From positions 22,995,173-23,059,172 of the forward strand of contig NC_055998.1 in assembly GCF_018446385.1 (NCBI RefSeq): a stretch of DNA of 64,000 nucleotides. Reading direction: 5' to 3'. The DNA is from Zingiber officinale (Eukaryota; Streptophyta; Magnoliopsida; Zingiberales; Zingiberaceae). Both the position numbers and the translations under genes were made by a program. Positions 34,298-44,892 of the stretch are shown here, piece by piece (position 1 is the first letter of the stretch; each line of letters opens with the position of its first letter). Below the pieces are notes generated by a model. It was not told where the DNA came from. It ran no database searches and was given only the letters and a program-made list of their open reading frames with translations.

Positions 34298-35768
34298 GAA
34301 ATATGGTCGGAAGCGGCTAGAATCAAAGCAAAGGCCAACTTCTCGAGCCCTGTGTAACGAGATTCAACATCTTTAAAATGTGGCTTAGAAAATACACGGG
34401 TTCGTTCGCCCTCACAAGTGCCGAGCCTACAACATGCTCGACAGATACAGATAAAGTGACTCACCCCGATCGGCTTGGCAAGTATAGGCAGAGAATTCAG
34501 ATATGTTTTCAATTCTCCAAACTCGGTCACATTCCTCATCCCACTGGAACTTGTAGCGCAGATCTTGAAGAATGGTAGGCTCCGGCGGTTTTGGAGATGA
34601 ATCTGGACAAAGCAGTTATCCGACCGGTTAACCGTTGCACTTCCCTTGTATTTCTGGGAGGCGGCATGTCTTGCAGAGCTTTCACCTTGCTAGGATTGGC
34701 TTCAATTCCCCGCTCGGTCACTATATATCCCAAGAAACGCCCCCCTTTTGCTCCGAACAAGCATTTCTGGGGATTTAGCTTGACTCCATATCTGCGTAGC
34801 GTTTGAAAGGTTTCTTCCATGTCCTTGAAGAGATCGGCCGCTCGGAAGGATTTGATAAGAATGTCGTCCACATAAACTTCCAGATTCCGCCCGATCTGCT
34901 CCCTGAACACTTTGTTCATCAAGCGTTGATAGGTGGCCCCGGCATTCTTCAATCCGAACACATCGGCAGTCACGAAGCTAACCTTTTCCTGATCTTCACG
35001 GGCGAGCGGTACTTGGTGATAGCCCTGGTAGGCGTCGAGCATGCAAATTAATTCACAGCCGGCCGTAGAGTCCACCAGCTGATCTATCCGGGGCAAAGGA
35101 TAAAAATCTTTGGGGCATGCTTTGTTTAAGTCCCGAAAGTCGATGCAAACTCTCCACTTGCCGCCCGGCTTGGAGACCAATACCACGTTGGCCAGCCAGC
35201 TCGGGAACTGCACCTCGCGTATGTGGCCGGCCTCCAGAAGTTTCTCTACTTCTGCCCGGATGATGGCATTCTGCTCGGCACTGAAATCTCTTTTCCTCTG
35301 CTTCACTGGCCGAGCGTCTGGTCGGACATGCAACTCATGCTGCGTTAGGCTCGGCGAAATTCCGGGCAACTCATGTGTCGTCCAGACGAAGACATCATGA
35401 TTTCGTTGGAGGCATTGGATCAGCTTCTCCTTCTGTTCTTCCTCCAGATCAGAGGCGATAAAAGTCGTGGCCTCCGATCGGGTCGGATGGATCTGAACTT
35501 CCTCCTTTTCATCATAAATTAAAGCAGGAGGTTTCTCGGTTATGGCGTGTACCTCGATTCGGGGCGCCTTCCGAGCGGAACAAGCTTCTGCTCGGATCAT
35601 CTCTATATAGCACCGCCGAGCTGCTAGCTGATCTCCACGTACTTCTCCTACTTTATCCTCCACGGGGAATTTTATCTTCTGGTGGAAGGTTGAGACAACC
35701 GCTCGGAATTCGCCGAGCGCCGGTCGTCCCAAAATGACGTTGTAGGACGAGGGAGAGTCGACCACCAC
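34258..35768 (-). pseudogene. Tat pol: reverse transcriptase and RNase H
   Basis: The frame 35768-34536 starts inside the protease C-terminal part (YNVILGRPAL) and covers the RT: KRKRDF, WLANVVLVSKPGGKWRVCID, FYPLPRIDQLVD, and the catalytic YVDD at 34874-34863. A frameshift near 34540 passes into 34539-34258, which holds the RNase H start (FGELKTYLNSLP) and quickly shifts again. The catalytic residues of RT are intact, but the polyprotein cannot be made as one chain. Confidence 0.85.
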
Positions 35769-35814
35769 GAAGTTTCCTCTTCAAGCGATCTGGCCAGTGG
35801 AGCCTGTCCGATCG

Positions 35815-36483
35815 TCAAACTTCGTTGCCCGTAAACCCGTAGAGCGGGGTCGTCATGGGCAGCAGCTCGGCTCGATCAATTTGCAGCTGATCAAACGCCT
35901 TCTTGAATATGATGTTGACCGAGCTCCCTGTGTCAACAAATATGCGGTGAATGGTGTAATTTGCTATTACCGCTTTAATGAGCAGCGCGTCGTCGTGGGG
36001 CACTTCTACTCCCTCTAAGTCCCCGGGTCCGAAAGTGATTTCCGGTCCACTTGCCCGCTCTTGGCTACAGCCGACCGCGTGGATCTGCAGCTGCCGGACG
36101 CCCGCCTTTCTGGCTCGGTTGGAATCTCCTCCGGTCGGCCCACCAGCAATAACGTTGATCTCGCCCCGGGAAGTATTGCTCCTATTTTCCTCCTCCCGAG
36201 CGGACGGTCGTGACCGCTCTCTGGACGCCCGGCGATTCTCCTGTCTTGGAGATCTGTGCCGATCGGGTGTCTGCTGATGTCGCCCCTCGGTGCGGGTCCG
36301 GTCAGCTTCATGAGTCCTACGTCTCCTGTCGATGGGAGGCGACCGTCGTTCGGCTTTCCTGGGAACAGGATTGGACACAAAGGGAAGACTTCGGCAATCC
36401 CTCGTGTTGTGCGTATCTGTCTGGTGGAAGGTGCAGAACATAGGGGTCCACCTCTTCTTTGGCTTTGACCGAGCGGCAGCCAC
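35815..36483 (-). pseudogene. Tat gag C-terminus and aspartic protease
   Basis: The frame starts with a gag knuckle-like FCTFHQTDTHNTRDCRSL (C..H..H..C spacing). It passes through an Arg-rich linker and reaches a retroviral-type protease active site FVDTGSSVNIIF near 35945-35910. It is in a different frame from the gag piece upstream and the RT piece downstream. Confidence 0.8.
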
Positions 36484-37456
36484 TTCTTGTACGTGCGATC
36501 TGGCGTGCGGGGATCGAATGGCTTCGGCCCTCGGTCCTCTGGGTGGCTGCTGAGCGGCGTGCTGTTTCCGCTCGGCATGCGGCTGGGGTTTCCTTTTTCC
36601 AAGCGGCTTGCGCTTCTTCCACGTTTATATATTCGTTGGCCCGATGTAGCATGTGATCATAATCTCGGGGCGGCTTTCGGATGAGCGACCGGAAGAAGTC
36701 CCCATCCACAAGGCCTTGCGTGAAGGCATTCATCATCGTCTCCGATGTGGCCGTGGGGATATCCATCGCCACTTGGTTGAATCGCTGAATATAACCTCGA
36801 AGCGATTCTCTCGGCTCTTGCTTGATGGCGAATAAGCTGACACTTGTCTTTTGATAACGCCGACTACTGGCGAAGTGGTGGAGAAAGACCGTTCGGAATT
36901 CCTTGAAGCTAGTGATGGATCCGTCCGGCAACCTCCGAAACCACCGTTGAGCCGATCCCGAGAGGGTGGTAAGAAAGACTCGGCACTTTACTCCATCTGT
37001 ATACTGATGGAGCGTAGCTGTGTTATCGAACTTACCCAGATGATCATCCGGGTCTGTTGTTCCATTGTACTCGCCGATCGTCGGAGGCACGTAGTGCTTG
37101 GGTAGAGGGTCTCGTAGAATAACCTCCGAGAATTGGCGATTGATCCGCTCGGGAGATGAGTCCGCCCGGGGGGCTTTCCCTTTTCTGTCATCCCGCCTTG
37201 GCATTTCGTCTGAAGAAGAGCCTCTATCTCTTCGAGCTGGTGCGGCTTCAGGGGTGCGAAATAAGGCCTGATGGAATGCGACGGTGGCTGGAGGTGCTTC
37301 CGCTCGGCCACCAGACGCAGATGTTGCTTGTTGCTCTGGCCGTTCGGCTGATGTTTTTTGTCTTTGCTCCACTAGTTTGGCAGCCCTCATCTCGACCAGA
37401 GCTTCGAGTTCTTCTGTTGAAAGCGCCATCGTGTGTTGTCGTCCAGCCTCGTCCAT
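36317..37456 (-). pseudogene. Tat gag
   Basis: The 379-residue frame starts MDEAGRQHTMALSTEELEAL. It contains the retrotransposon gag domain (YNGTTDPDDHL, LSGSAQRWFRRLPDGSI, F..FRTVFLHHFASSRR, ESLRGYIQRFN, FTQGLVDGDFF, ANEYINVEEAQ). It loses frame about residue 290-300, where the nucleocapsid should follow. That part continues in 36483-35815. Confidence 0.85.
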
Positions 37457-37480
37457 TGCTCTTGTTCGAATGCAGGTGCG

Positions 37481-37498
37481 TTCCCACAGACGGCGCCA
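37481..37498 (-). other. Tat element primer-binding site
   Basis: The minus strand reads TGGCGCCGTCTGTGGGAA, three bases after the 5' LTR end at 37502. The TGGCGCC start is the usual primer site of Tat/Athila-type elements and fixes the element orientation. Confidence 0.75.
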
Positions 37499-37501
37499 AT
37501 T

Positions 37502-38345
37502 TGATCCTGTTCGAATCAGAAATCAATAGACGCTGGGCACGTGGCGCTCCCTGGCTCGCTGATGTAGATCTCCGACTGGTGGAGCGATGCTCCGGCTAAC
37601 CTGCACAGAAGTCGGGCCGGGAAAGGGGGTTCCCGGCGACGACCCTCCGACGCTCAAGTCAGGTAAATTACGATGAACAAGGTGGCTCCCAAAGTCTCAA
37701 AGTACGTACCCAGTATCCTCTGTCGATGAAACCTGAGGTTCTTTATATAGAGCTGTGAAAGGTTTGGGCACGCGTACCAAGGTGCATAAGTGTCCTCTGT
37801 CCTATCCTAGGTATGCGGCTGTCAGAAAGCTTACCTGTCCTTTCCTAGGTACGCGGCTGTCAGAAAGTTTACCTGACCCATATCGCTACAGTCAAAGCAT
37901 GCCCTCGATGGGACAGCAGAATCCCCTATCACAAGATTTGGAGCATGACACACACGTGAAACCTACAGGTTGTCAAAGAAAGAAATCCTCTGGCCTTTTC
38001 CTTTGCTCCAAACTTGTAGTCCGAGCGGACAGATACCTAAACATCCGACCGGACATCCGCAGTGGTTTACTTGTGCTTTGTGGAGACTAACAAACAGGGG
38101 TGCTTTATGACTGTGGTCGGTCAAAAGGTCAGCTCGGTCCATGACCTTTTTAACTGAGCGTCGGAAGCCGGACCCCTCCGGGTACTCGATTCCATCGGCC
38201 GGCCGGCAGTCCAATCGGACCGGCCGTCTACGGCCGTCCGTCCGGTCGGACTACACTCTCCTCTGGGTGGGCGGCTGTTCCGGTGACTTCCCCTTGGCGT
38301 TGACTTTGCAAGAAAAAGGGGGGGCCCACTCTTACTACCGGATCA
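37502..38345 (-). repeat. Tat element 5' LTR
   Basis: 844 bp, plus-strand ends TGATCCTGTTCG..CTACCGGATCA, adjacent to the ATTAG target copy at 38346-38350. Compared with 27047-27914 it carries about a dozen point differences and one replaced stretch near 38160-38215. Confidence 0.92.
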
Positions 38346-38925
38346 ATTAGGAAGCTATATTCCATGTTTATTGCTGTTAGATATATCTTACTAGGCATGT
38401 CTTTTGGTATTTGCTAAGTTGTTGAACTCACCCCCCATAGACACTATCTTTTTCAGGTACCAGGTTGTTTATGGAGTCGCTTGGAGTATCCTGTTTGCTG
38501 GTCCTCACGTCACATCAGAAGACATGTCTCAGCCTTTTTATTATTTTATCTTGGTATATGATATGTGTCTATTTGGCTTTGTGTTCCGGTTTTGTTTCCG
38601 GAGTGTTGTGTTGATGTGTGGTGTAAGCCTAGCCGGCTAGCAGTGTTTTGTTTTGTTTTGTATGGGCTTGTATTTATGTTTTTCCGCTGTGTTGGTTTTG
38701 ATTTCAGCAAAGTGGGCTGATAAAAATATATATAACTGCGTGGTTGTTTTTATATTTGTCTAGCCGTGTAGGCTGAGATTATTAACTGCGTGGTTGTGTA
38801 TATATTCCAGCCGCATGTGGCTGATGTATATTGTGTCTGTAGAAATGCTTCAGATTGTCACCCATACAGGGGAGGTGCTGCCGAAATTTCTTCGGACAGG
38901 GACTTTCCCGGGGCATGACAGGACT

Positions 38926-39660
38926 AATGAAGCTCGTTCTGTCATTGATAATTGTAACTCTGTTTGAGGATCCAACTGTTGCTCAATAGTATAAACAGGA
39001 GATGGTTTCCCTGTTAATCTTCGGCCCAACCATTGAACAACACCTTTGGTGTTATGTAGTCGTCGTTGCGATTGCCGATATTCTCTGATTTGGTCCTCAA
39101 ATAAAGGTGTCTGGGATATAGGTCCCGCTTGTCGCCTTGCCATTAGTGCTTGAGCTTGGCCTATTCCTGCTTGAGTATTGAATAAGGATCTTTGAAAATC
39201 CTAAGTTTTCCTACTGTTTCTTTAGTTTTGCTTTGACTTCCTAATGAAAGATTCTGAAGCTTATGAATGATGTCTTCTGGCAAAGGTTGATGTTTTTGTC
39301 GTGTTTTGTCAAGGTTAGATAAGCTAATATGGAGTTCTTCTAGTTTTTTAGCAAATTTGGACTAATAGTTGTATTTGGGTATTGTTTTGTTTGATGATAG
39401 TGGCTAATGAGGAATTTGCTCCCTGATAATCACTTGATTTTGCAAACCCTACAGCTGGGGATTCAATGGGATCAGTTGCTTGAAAAGCCTCACGATAAGG
39501 GGTCATATTTTTAGTCATGACAAAGCTGTCCATATCAAAAACTAAGAAGGGCAGTTCCTTGCTACCTGAGCTCATACAAGTGTTCTCCCATTCACAAGCC
39601 TCCTGCTGTGATCTATGGGGTAAGACTTGTCCTTTTGCTAAATTAGCTTGCATAATACCA
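38926..39660 (-). pseudogene. Pararetroviral 5' reading frames
   Basis: Minus-strand pieces 39653-39348 and 39143-38926 lie directly downstream of the primer site. The first includes a YREAFQATDPIESPAVGF-like stretch resembling N-terminal parts of badnavirus-type ORFs. The second has an RQ/R-rich part followed by an LDPQTELQLSMTERASLV block that precedes the movement-protein-like piece at 24643-24513. The frame between them is broken. Confidence 0.6.
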
Positions 39661-39691
39661 ACATCTTAGTAAATAATATTAAAACAACCTT

Positions 39692-39703
39692 GCTCTGATA
39701 CCA
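39692..39703 (-). other. Pararetroviral tRNA-Met primer site
   Basis: On the minus strand TGGTATCAGAGC starts at 39703 and continues AAGG. It matches the initiator tRNA-Met complement used as position 1 of caulimovirid genomes. It lies about 190 bases downstream of the TATA box. Confidence 0.8.
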
Positions 39704-39888
39704 AAAACGTGTCACTACGGTATACTAGTAGAATGTATACTGGTAGAACGATATGCGGAAAAGCGGAAAGGAATGTGGAAGTAAAAGGATAAGAATTTAA
39801 ACACTTACTTAAATTACAGACGCTTCTTACTTCAGGAGACTCTTAAAGACTGTGAGGCTTCGATGCTTACACAAGCTCCTCTATTCGT

Positions 39889-39896
39889 CTTATATA
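39889..39896 (-). promoter_or_regulatory. Pararetroviral TATA box
   Basis: TATATAAG on the minus strand, followed by a leader that runs to the primer site. It is placed as expected for the pregenomic RNA promoter between the end of the RT/RNase H ORF and position 1 of the genome. Confidence 0.65.
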
Positions 39897-40327
39897 GAAA
39901 AACAGAAGAAAGCCTCGGGTGCTTTGTGGGCCCCATCGACAAGCTTTTTCTCTTATCCGATAAGATCGAATATATGAGGTGTCCTAACTTTACTTATGGA
40001 CAAGACATAAAGAAGGATTAGATTCCTTCTTTTACAACATACCTTATGGACAGGATGTAAAGAAGGATCCGATTGGAAGGAATATATTCCTTCTGCACAC
40101 TTGGAAGGAATATATTCCTTCCTTTACAGCACACTAAAGCACACAATATATTCTTTACAAAAGTAAACTTTAGACTTTGAAATTGGACATTCGTTGAACC
40201 GCATCGCTAAGTAGATATGTTGTCTGTTCCAGCCGTTGATCAATTTATCTCGTAGTTGGTAACCAGTCATGCCACCAATTATCTTTTGTACTCAGAGACT
40301 GACATTCCTTTACTTTCAACATATGTA

Positions 40328-40910
40328 TTATACGTAGTTATTGAAGCGCGTTTTGTACTTGGACAGCAATTTGTTGTTGTAATTGGTGTAGATTTTCTCG
40401 TCTTTGATTATCTGATTCAAGGCTGATAGGGTATTTTCGTTTGAGCATCCGCAGGTATTGTTCAACCAATGGCAGAGATTGTTGAGTGCTTTCAAAAGAG
40501 CCTCCTTTGCTTTCAATGTTGGTGCTTGCTGGACTTCCTGGAGAGTCTGAGGGATTAACTCCAGACCATTGAGAACTGCTTCCGACCATTCTGAAATAGT
40601 AAGGCAAGTAATTAGTCGGGATAAAGAATCTGCAAGTAGATTATCCTTGCCTTCAATATGTTCAAATGTAATAGGAATTCTGGTGCCGGTTATATAATCT
40701 GTGAATACAAACCAACGAATCCTTGAAGGTTTCTTGGTTGTTGTCTTTACAAAAAAAGCTAATAATTGCTTGGCAATCAGTACGAATGATTAATTTCCTT
40801 TTGTCAAGATAGTAGATTTTCAGTGCTTCAAGGGAATTCATTATAGCATAAATTTCGGCATCATTGGTGGACTTTGGTGGTGAGAACTTGCCACTAGCAT
40901 AAGCACACAC
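40328..40910 (-). pseudogene. Pararetroviral RNase H and C-terminal tail
   Basis: The frame 40910-40662 has the RNase H centre (AYASGKF, NDAEIYAIMNSLEAL, RTDCQAI). The domain end continues in another frame after about 40700. A tail region reads in 40607-40338 and 40516-40328, Gln/Asn-rich and of unknown role. Frameshifts break the chain at several points. Confidence 0.7.
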
Positions 40911-41184
40911 CTTTTCTGAAGATCGGGGGTCGAACTTACAATTTTTTCATTTGCAAACTCCTCCCCAACCATCTGAACACCCATCGGTTTCAAGAATAAT
41001 AAAACTTTCTTCAGGAGGTATCTCTAATTGAGGGAGATTTCGAACTGTCTTTGTTTTTCTTTACTAATAACCAATCTTGAGAGTTCATTCGCTTGTCACC
41101 AGTCGGGCTTATTTTTGCATCCAGAAGGCCGAGTAACTTACCCAAATTGGGAATATAATTCCTTGCATAATTAAGAATGCCTAG

Positions 41185-41958
41185 TCATGAACACATCTCC
41201 TTTTTGGTCACAAGGTCTTCTTCTTGAAATTCAGTGATTTTTGTGATTATGTGGGGCTGGAGCTTAATCTGTCGATTTCCCAATACAACACCTAGAAATT
41301 CTATTTCTAGAACTGCAATTTTGAGTTTAGTTGGGCTCAAGATCAAGCTATTTTCTTGACAGATGGAAAGCATAATCTTTAAGTTCTTTGCGTGCTCTTG
41401 TTCTGATTTTGAGAAAACCAATATGTCGTCAATATATACTGCTATAAAGTCTTCGGTGCCTTTAAAACATGTATCCATTTTTCACTGAAAAATTGCAAGT
41501 GCATTTTTAAGGCCAAAGGGCATAACTAGACATTCATAAAGTCCATCAGGCACCCAAAAGACAGCCCATTCAATGGACTCTGGGAGCATTGTTACTTGAT
41601 GAAAATCGCTTTTTAAATCAAATTTGGAATATATAGAACTTGTGCTTACCTTTTGTAAAATTGTATTAATACCTGGCAGGTTATACTGGTCTTTATTCGT
41701 CAAGTCATTAAGTCTCTTATAATTAAAGACCATCCTTTCTTTGCCCTTTTTCTCTTTTCCCGTAAGAGGATCAATAGTTGTGCCAGAATTTATAATAATT
41801 GCAGTAATGCAATGACGACTCTTACTTGGTCGTATAACTTTAAGTTTGAGTAGTGCCTCAATATGCTTCGTGAAAGCAGCCTTTAGTGTTGGAGTTAGAT
41901 GCTTGATTCGTTGGTCCTTTATGATAAAGTCTGGATTCTTGATGTCTAAATAACACAA
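41185..41958 (-). pseudogene. Pararetroviral reverse transcriptase
   Basis: Two pieces, 41958-41482 and 41478-41185, are separated by a stop. The first has RHCITAIII, ERMVFNYKRLND, SKFDLKSDFHQV and VMPFGLKNA. The second has the catalytic VYIDDILVFSK, with LSPTK and FLGVVLG, which are caulimovirid RT hallmarks. Catalytic residues are present, but the frame is interrupted. Confidence 0.85.
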
Positions 41959-41973
41959 AATCTTATTTTTGGC

Positions 41974-42585
41974 TCAATGCTGTATTGGGTTCTCCCCAAT
42001 ATATCCATGTTGTTCCAATTCTTTTAATAAAGGCCCAAATTGTTCAAAAAAAGTTTGTGAGGATTGTCCGATAGAATAGAATACCACCTCCTTGACTTGT
42101 AAATATTCTTCCTCATCAAGGTCAAGCTCTTGTATTGCCACTTGTGTATCTTCTGTAGGAAGAGTGTTTACAACTGTTAGATTTTTATAAAAGGTGACAA
42201 TGTTGCCCTCTATTCTGACTCCCCCGTTCATTGCACGAATGAAATTATAACCAATAATCATTTGAATTTTGTCACCCAATATCATAGGAAAACTATAGGT
42301 GTATGGTATTCGAAAATTATTATCTCCAATAGTCATCCTTCCTTGCTTCAATTTCAATCTTGTTGTTTGTTGAGAATTAATACTAGAGAAATGTACCAGA
42401 AAGGAGTTTTCTTCAAGTGCTTGACCTGGTACTGAATGCTGATCTACACAGCAAGTTGTAGCTCCAGTATCTAATATAGCCTTTAAAGTGAATTTTGGAA
42501 TACCTGGAATATCTAGGTCAACCTGCAAGTTATACAGCAGGTTTTTAACCAGTCGAGGGTGTTGACCGCTTTGTGCTATAGACAT
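41974..42585 (-). pseudogene. Pararetroviral aspartic protease region
   Basis: A 203-residue open frame holds the active-site triad in AILDTGATTC (near 42485-42460) and a second conserved block, ILGDKIQMIIGYNFI. The frame begins only five bases from the junction with the Copia LTR at 42590/42591, so the upstream polyprotein (capsid part) is missing here. It is out of phase with the RT. Confidence 0.8.
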
Positions 42586-42590
42586 TTTTT

Positions 42591-42801
42591 CAGTAAAGGA
42601 GACATTGTAGTAGAGCTGTTCGACTGCCTTAGATTAACACCCCCCTTGGTTGTAACCAAGTTAAATTTCCTATCTCTCTTTTATTACTGCTATTTTATCT
42701 TTTATTGTTGCTATTTATTTGAGTTGAAAAGTCTTGAGGAGAGTATTCTTTATTTGCAGGCAATTCACCCCTCCCCTCTTGCCGGCCCCGCTGTACCAAC
42801 A
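42591..42801 (+). repeat. Truncated 5' LTR of the Copia derivative
   Basis: Bases from CAGTAAAGGAGACATT to CTGTACCAACA match the last 211 bases of the LTR at 44893-45825 with few differences. The start is an abrupt junction with viral sequence. Confidence 0.88.
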
Positions 42802-42803
42802 AG

Positions 42804-42815
42804 TGGTATCAGAGT
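42804..42815 (+). other. Copia primer-binding site
   Basis: TGGTATCAGAGT follows the LTR end by two bases and matches the initiator tRNA-Met complement at 11 of 12 positions. Confidence 0.8.
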
Positions 42816-42866
42816 CAGACTGCCTCAGAAGGACTGACCACCGACTGAAGCACAAAGATCAAGACG

Positions 42867-43891
42867 ATGGCCAGAACAAGCATTCATCCCCCGAAATTCG
42901 ATGGAGACTTCGCTATATGGAGACGAAGAATGGAGGTATTTTTTAAAACGAATTTTGACATTCTTCTAACTATGAAATTTGGTTTTTTAGCCCCCAAAGA
43001 CAAGGAAGAATACAACTGGATGAAAAAGAAGCAAGTCGATTTTGTGGCCAACGGAAAGGCGGAATTTCACCTGCTCAGCATTCTGCCGCCCAGGAGGTAA
43101 GTCGAATCGGAAATTACGACTCCGCCAAAGACCTCTGGGAGAAATTCCTAGAGCTCCACGAAGGCACTTCAGAAGCGAAATTAGTAAGGCGGGACATCCT
43201 CTAGACCCAGCTGACAAATCTCTGGATGAACAACGGCGAAAAAGCAGCACAACTTCAAGTAAGAATTAAGGAGCTGATAACGCAACTGAACAACCTCAGA
43301 GAATCGGTAACAAACTGAGACTCAATCCGGTACGCGCTCAACGCCTTCCCAAGGTATCCAGAATGGGCGTCCTTAGTAGATGCATACTACATCTCTAAGG
43401 ACTTTGAGGTAAGTACTTTAGAAAATCTATTTTCTACATTCGAACTTCACAAATCTCGAATTGCAGAGCCTAAACAAGGAGAGAAGCCAAATCTCAATAT
43501 TGTCCTACAAGACGAAAAGGATGATCTCGACTCTAAAGCGTTGATTGATGAAACTGAAGTGACACTATTAGTAAGGAAGTTAAATAAATTTATTAAAATT
43601 AATAAATTTATATCGCAGTCGAGGAAACAACAACGTAACAAAAGGACGGTCCGATGCTACAACTGTAACGAACAAGGACACATCAAGGACGACTGCCCAA
43701 AACTAAATAAAAGGGGCAAGGAAAAGTCTCAAAGGCCGACGTCCTCGAAGCGCAAGAGTCTGAAGGCTACATGGGATGAATCTTCATCCTCAGAATCAGA
43801 AATCGAAGCATTCTCGGGATTAGCACTGATGGTCAACCATCTTTTCGAAGAAACCAGCTCGGAGATGAGCATAGATGAAAGAGGAGAATAA
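42867..43891 (+). pseudogene. Copia gag with CCHC zinc knuckle
   Basis: It starts MARTSIHPPKFDGDFAIWRRRME, the usual Copia gag opening. It continues through frameshifts and stops (frame changes near 43080 and 43200-43320) and ends with the nucleic-acid-binding knuckle CYNCNEQGHIKDDC at about 43654-43695. A Ser/Glu-rich tail then runs to 43891. It cannot encode an intact protein. Confidence 0.85.
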
Positions 43892-44892
43892 TCAGAAGAA
43901 GAAAGCTGTGATGAATGGGGAGCATCAGAAATAGAGGTAAGTGAGGTACGTAATCTGACTCCCAAGTAGTCCTTTCAATTCATAAAAGTTCTCACTAAAG
44001 ACTTAGTTAATTAGAAAAGGAGAATAATGAAGTGAAGTTAAATTTAGCAAAAGCATGCCCACTAGAAATGTACGATAATTTAAAATTAGAGAATGAGAAA
44101 TTGAAAAATGATTATGCTGCTTAAATAAATTTCCAAAATAAAAAATCAAGTTATATGGAAAATTAAACTGGTACATTAGAAAACATCAAGGACAACTTAG
44201 GAAAGTTTCCAAAAGTTATGTACCCCATAAGTTCTTGATTAATCCAGTAGGAAGAAACCTTTACTGGGTTCCAAAATCTTTTCTAGACTAATTTTTTTTT
44301 GAGTTAAAGCATTCAGCAAGAAAATTAAACGTTAAAATTTCTTTATGAGACTTTGTCTAAGGAAGTGGTTGTTGCTCCTATAACCAAGAAGGCCTAGTAC
44401 CTCGCTACGACCTAGAAGCCAAAATATTGAAATAAAATATTTAATTAACTTTCTGGTAAAATATTAAAATTAGAATTAGATAATGCTTTAAAAAGTCTTT
44501 CAAACATTTTTTTGAAAGTTTTCAAAAATATTTTTATACTTAGAAAAATTCTCAAAAAAATCTATTGGCCTAAGTTAGCAAATTTACTTAGAATATTTTT
44601 TTTTGAATTTCTTTTGAAAATGATATATTTTAAAACTTGAGTATTTACTTAAGAAAATTGTTTTTAAACTTGAAATTTTTTACTTGATAATTATTATCCC
44701 ATGTTTTTTTTATGTGATCAAAGGAGGAGAAATAGGTACAAGTTTAGGGGGAGTTAGGGAAGTTAATTTTTTATTGCAAATTCTGTAATTGCAATCTTTT
44801 TGCTTAAAATGTTAGTTTAGTAATTTCTTTAAAATTACTAGTTTTTTTTCCTAACTTGAACTTGGGTTGATGCACATCAAAAAGGAGAAGAT
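43892..44892 (+). other. Remaining internal region of the Copia derivative
   Basis: Decayed sequence with fragments resembling the coiled stretch after gag (near 44000-44270, ending in a YWVPKSF-like piece). An AT-rich stretch follows, then a polypurine tract AAAAAGGAGAAGAT immediately before the 3' LTR. The pol genes are deleted. Confidence 0.65.

Larger units (their letters stand above)
27042..38350 (-). mobile_element. Ty3/gypsy Tat-lineage retrotransposon, complete with both LTRs
   Basis: An 11,299-bp element (27047-38345) has a 5-bp duplication ATTAG (27042-27046, 38346-38350), LTRs of 868 and 844 bp, and coding sense on the minus strand. Tat assignment rests on a second RNase H domain (IYVDGSS) after the RT, the TGGCGCC-type primer site, a long 3' non-coding part with tandem repeats, and an antisense extra ORF. 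Gag-pol is broken by several frameshifts and one nonsense codon. By hand comparison the LTRs differ by about a dozen substitutions and one short indel over roughly 800 bp, so the insertion is recent. Confidence 0.92.
24644..38925. mobile_element. Chromovirus-like long LTR (solo), host of the Tat element
   Basis: The sequence from 24649 (TGTAAAATACC..) to 38920 (..GGGGCATGACA) is flanked by a perfect 5-bp duplication GGACT (24644-24648 and 38921-38925). With the nested Tat element (27047-38350 including one target copy) removed it is about 3.0 kb. It has no coding capacity and matches the solo LTR at 51276-54622 in both termini and several internal blocks (CAGATTGTCACCC.TACAGGGGAG.TGCTGCCGAAATTT). 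Long non-coding LTRs with this GGCGTGACA-type end fit the Tekay/Del chromovirus lineage of Ty3/gypsy. No internal retrotransposon region is left, so it is a solo LTR into which the Tat element later jumped. Confidence 0.85.
24510..42590 (-). mobile_element. Endogenous pararetrovirus (Caulimoviridae), interrupted
   Basis: Viral sequence occupies 24510-24648 and 38921-42590, about 3.8 kb. It is split by the chromovirus-like LTR with target duplication GGACT. In minus-strand order it holds an aspartic protease (DTGAT), RT with YIDD, RNase H, a C-terminal tail, a TATA box (39896-39889), a tRNA-Met primer site (39703-39692), a 5' reading frame, and a segment resembling the start of the badnavirus-type movement-protein region. 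The order crosses the natural end of the viral genome, so the integrant derives from a circular or head-to-tail form. Every ORF is broken by stops or frameshifts. Roughly half of a normal 7-8-kb genome is present. The capsid part was not found. The genus is uncertain, but badnavirus or tungrovirus-like by motif resemblance. Confidence 0.8.
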
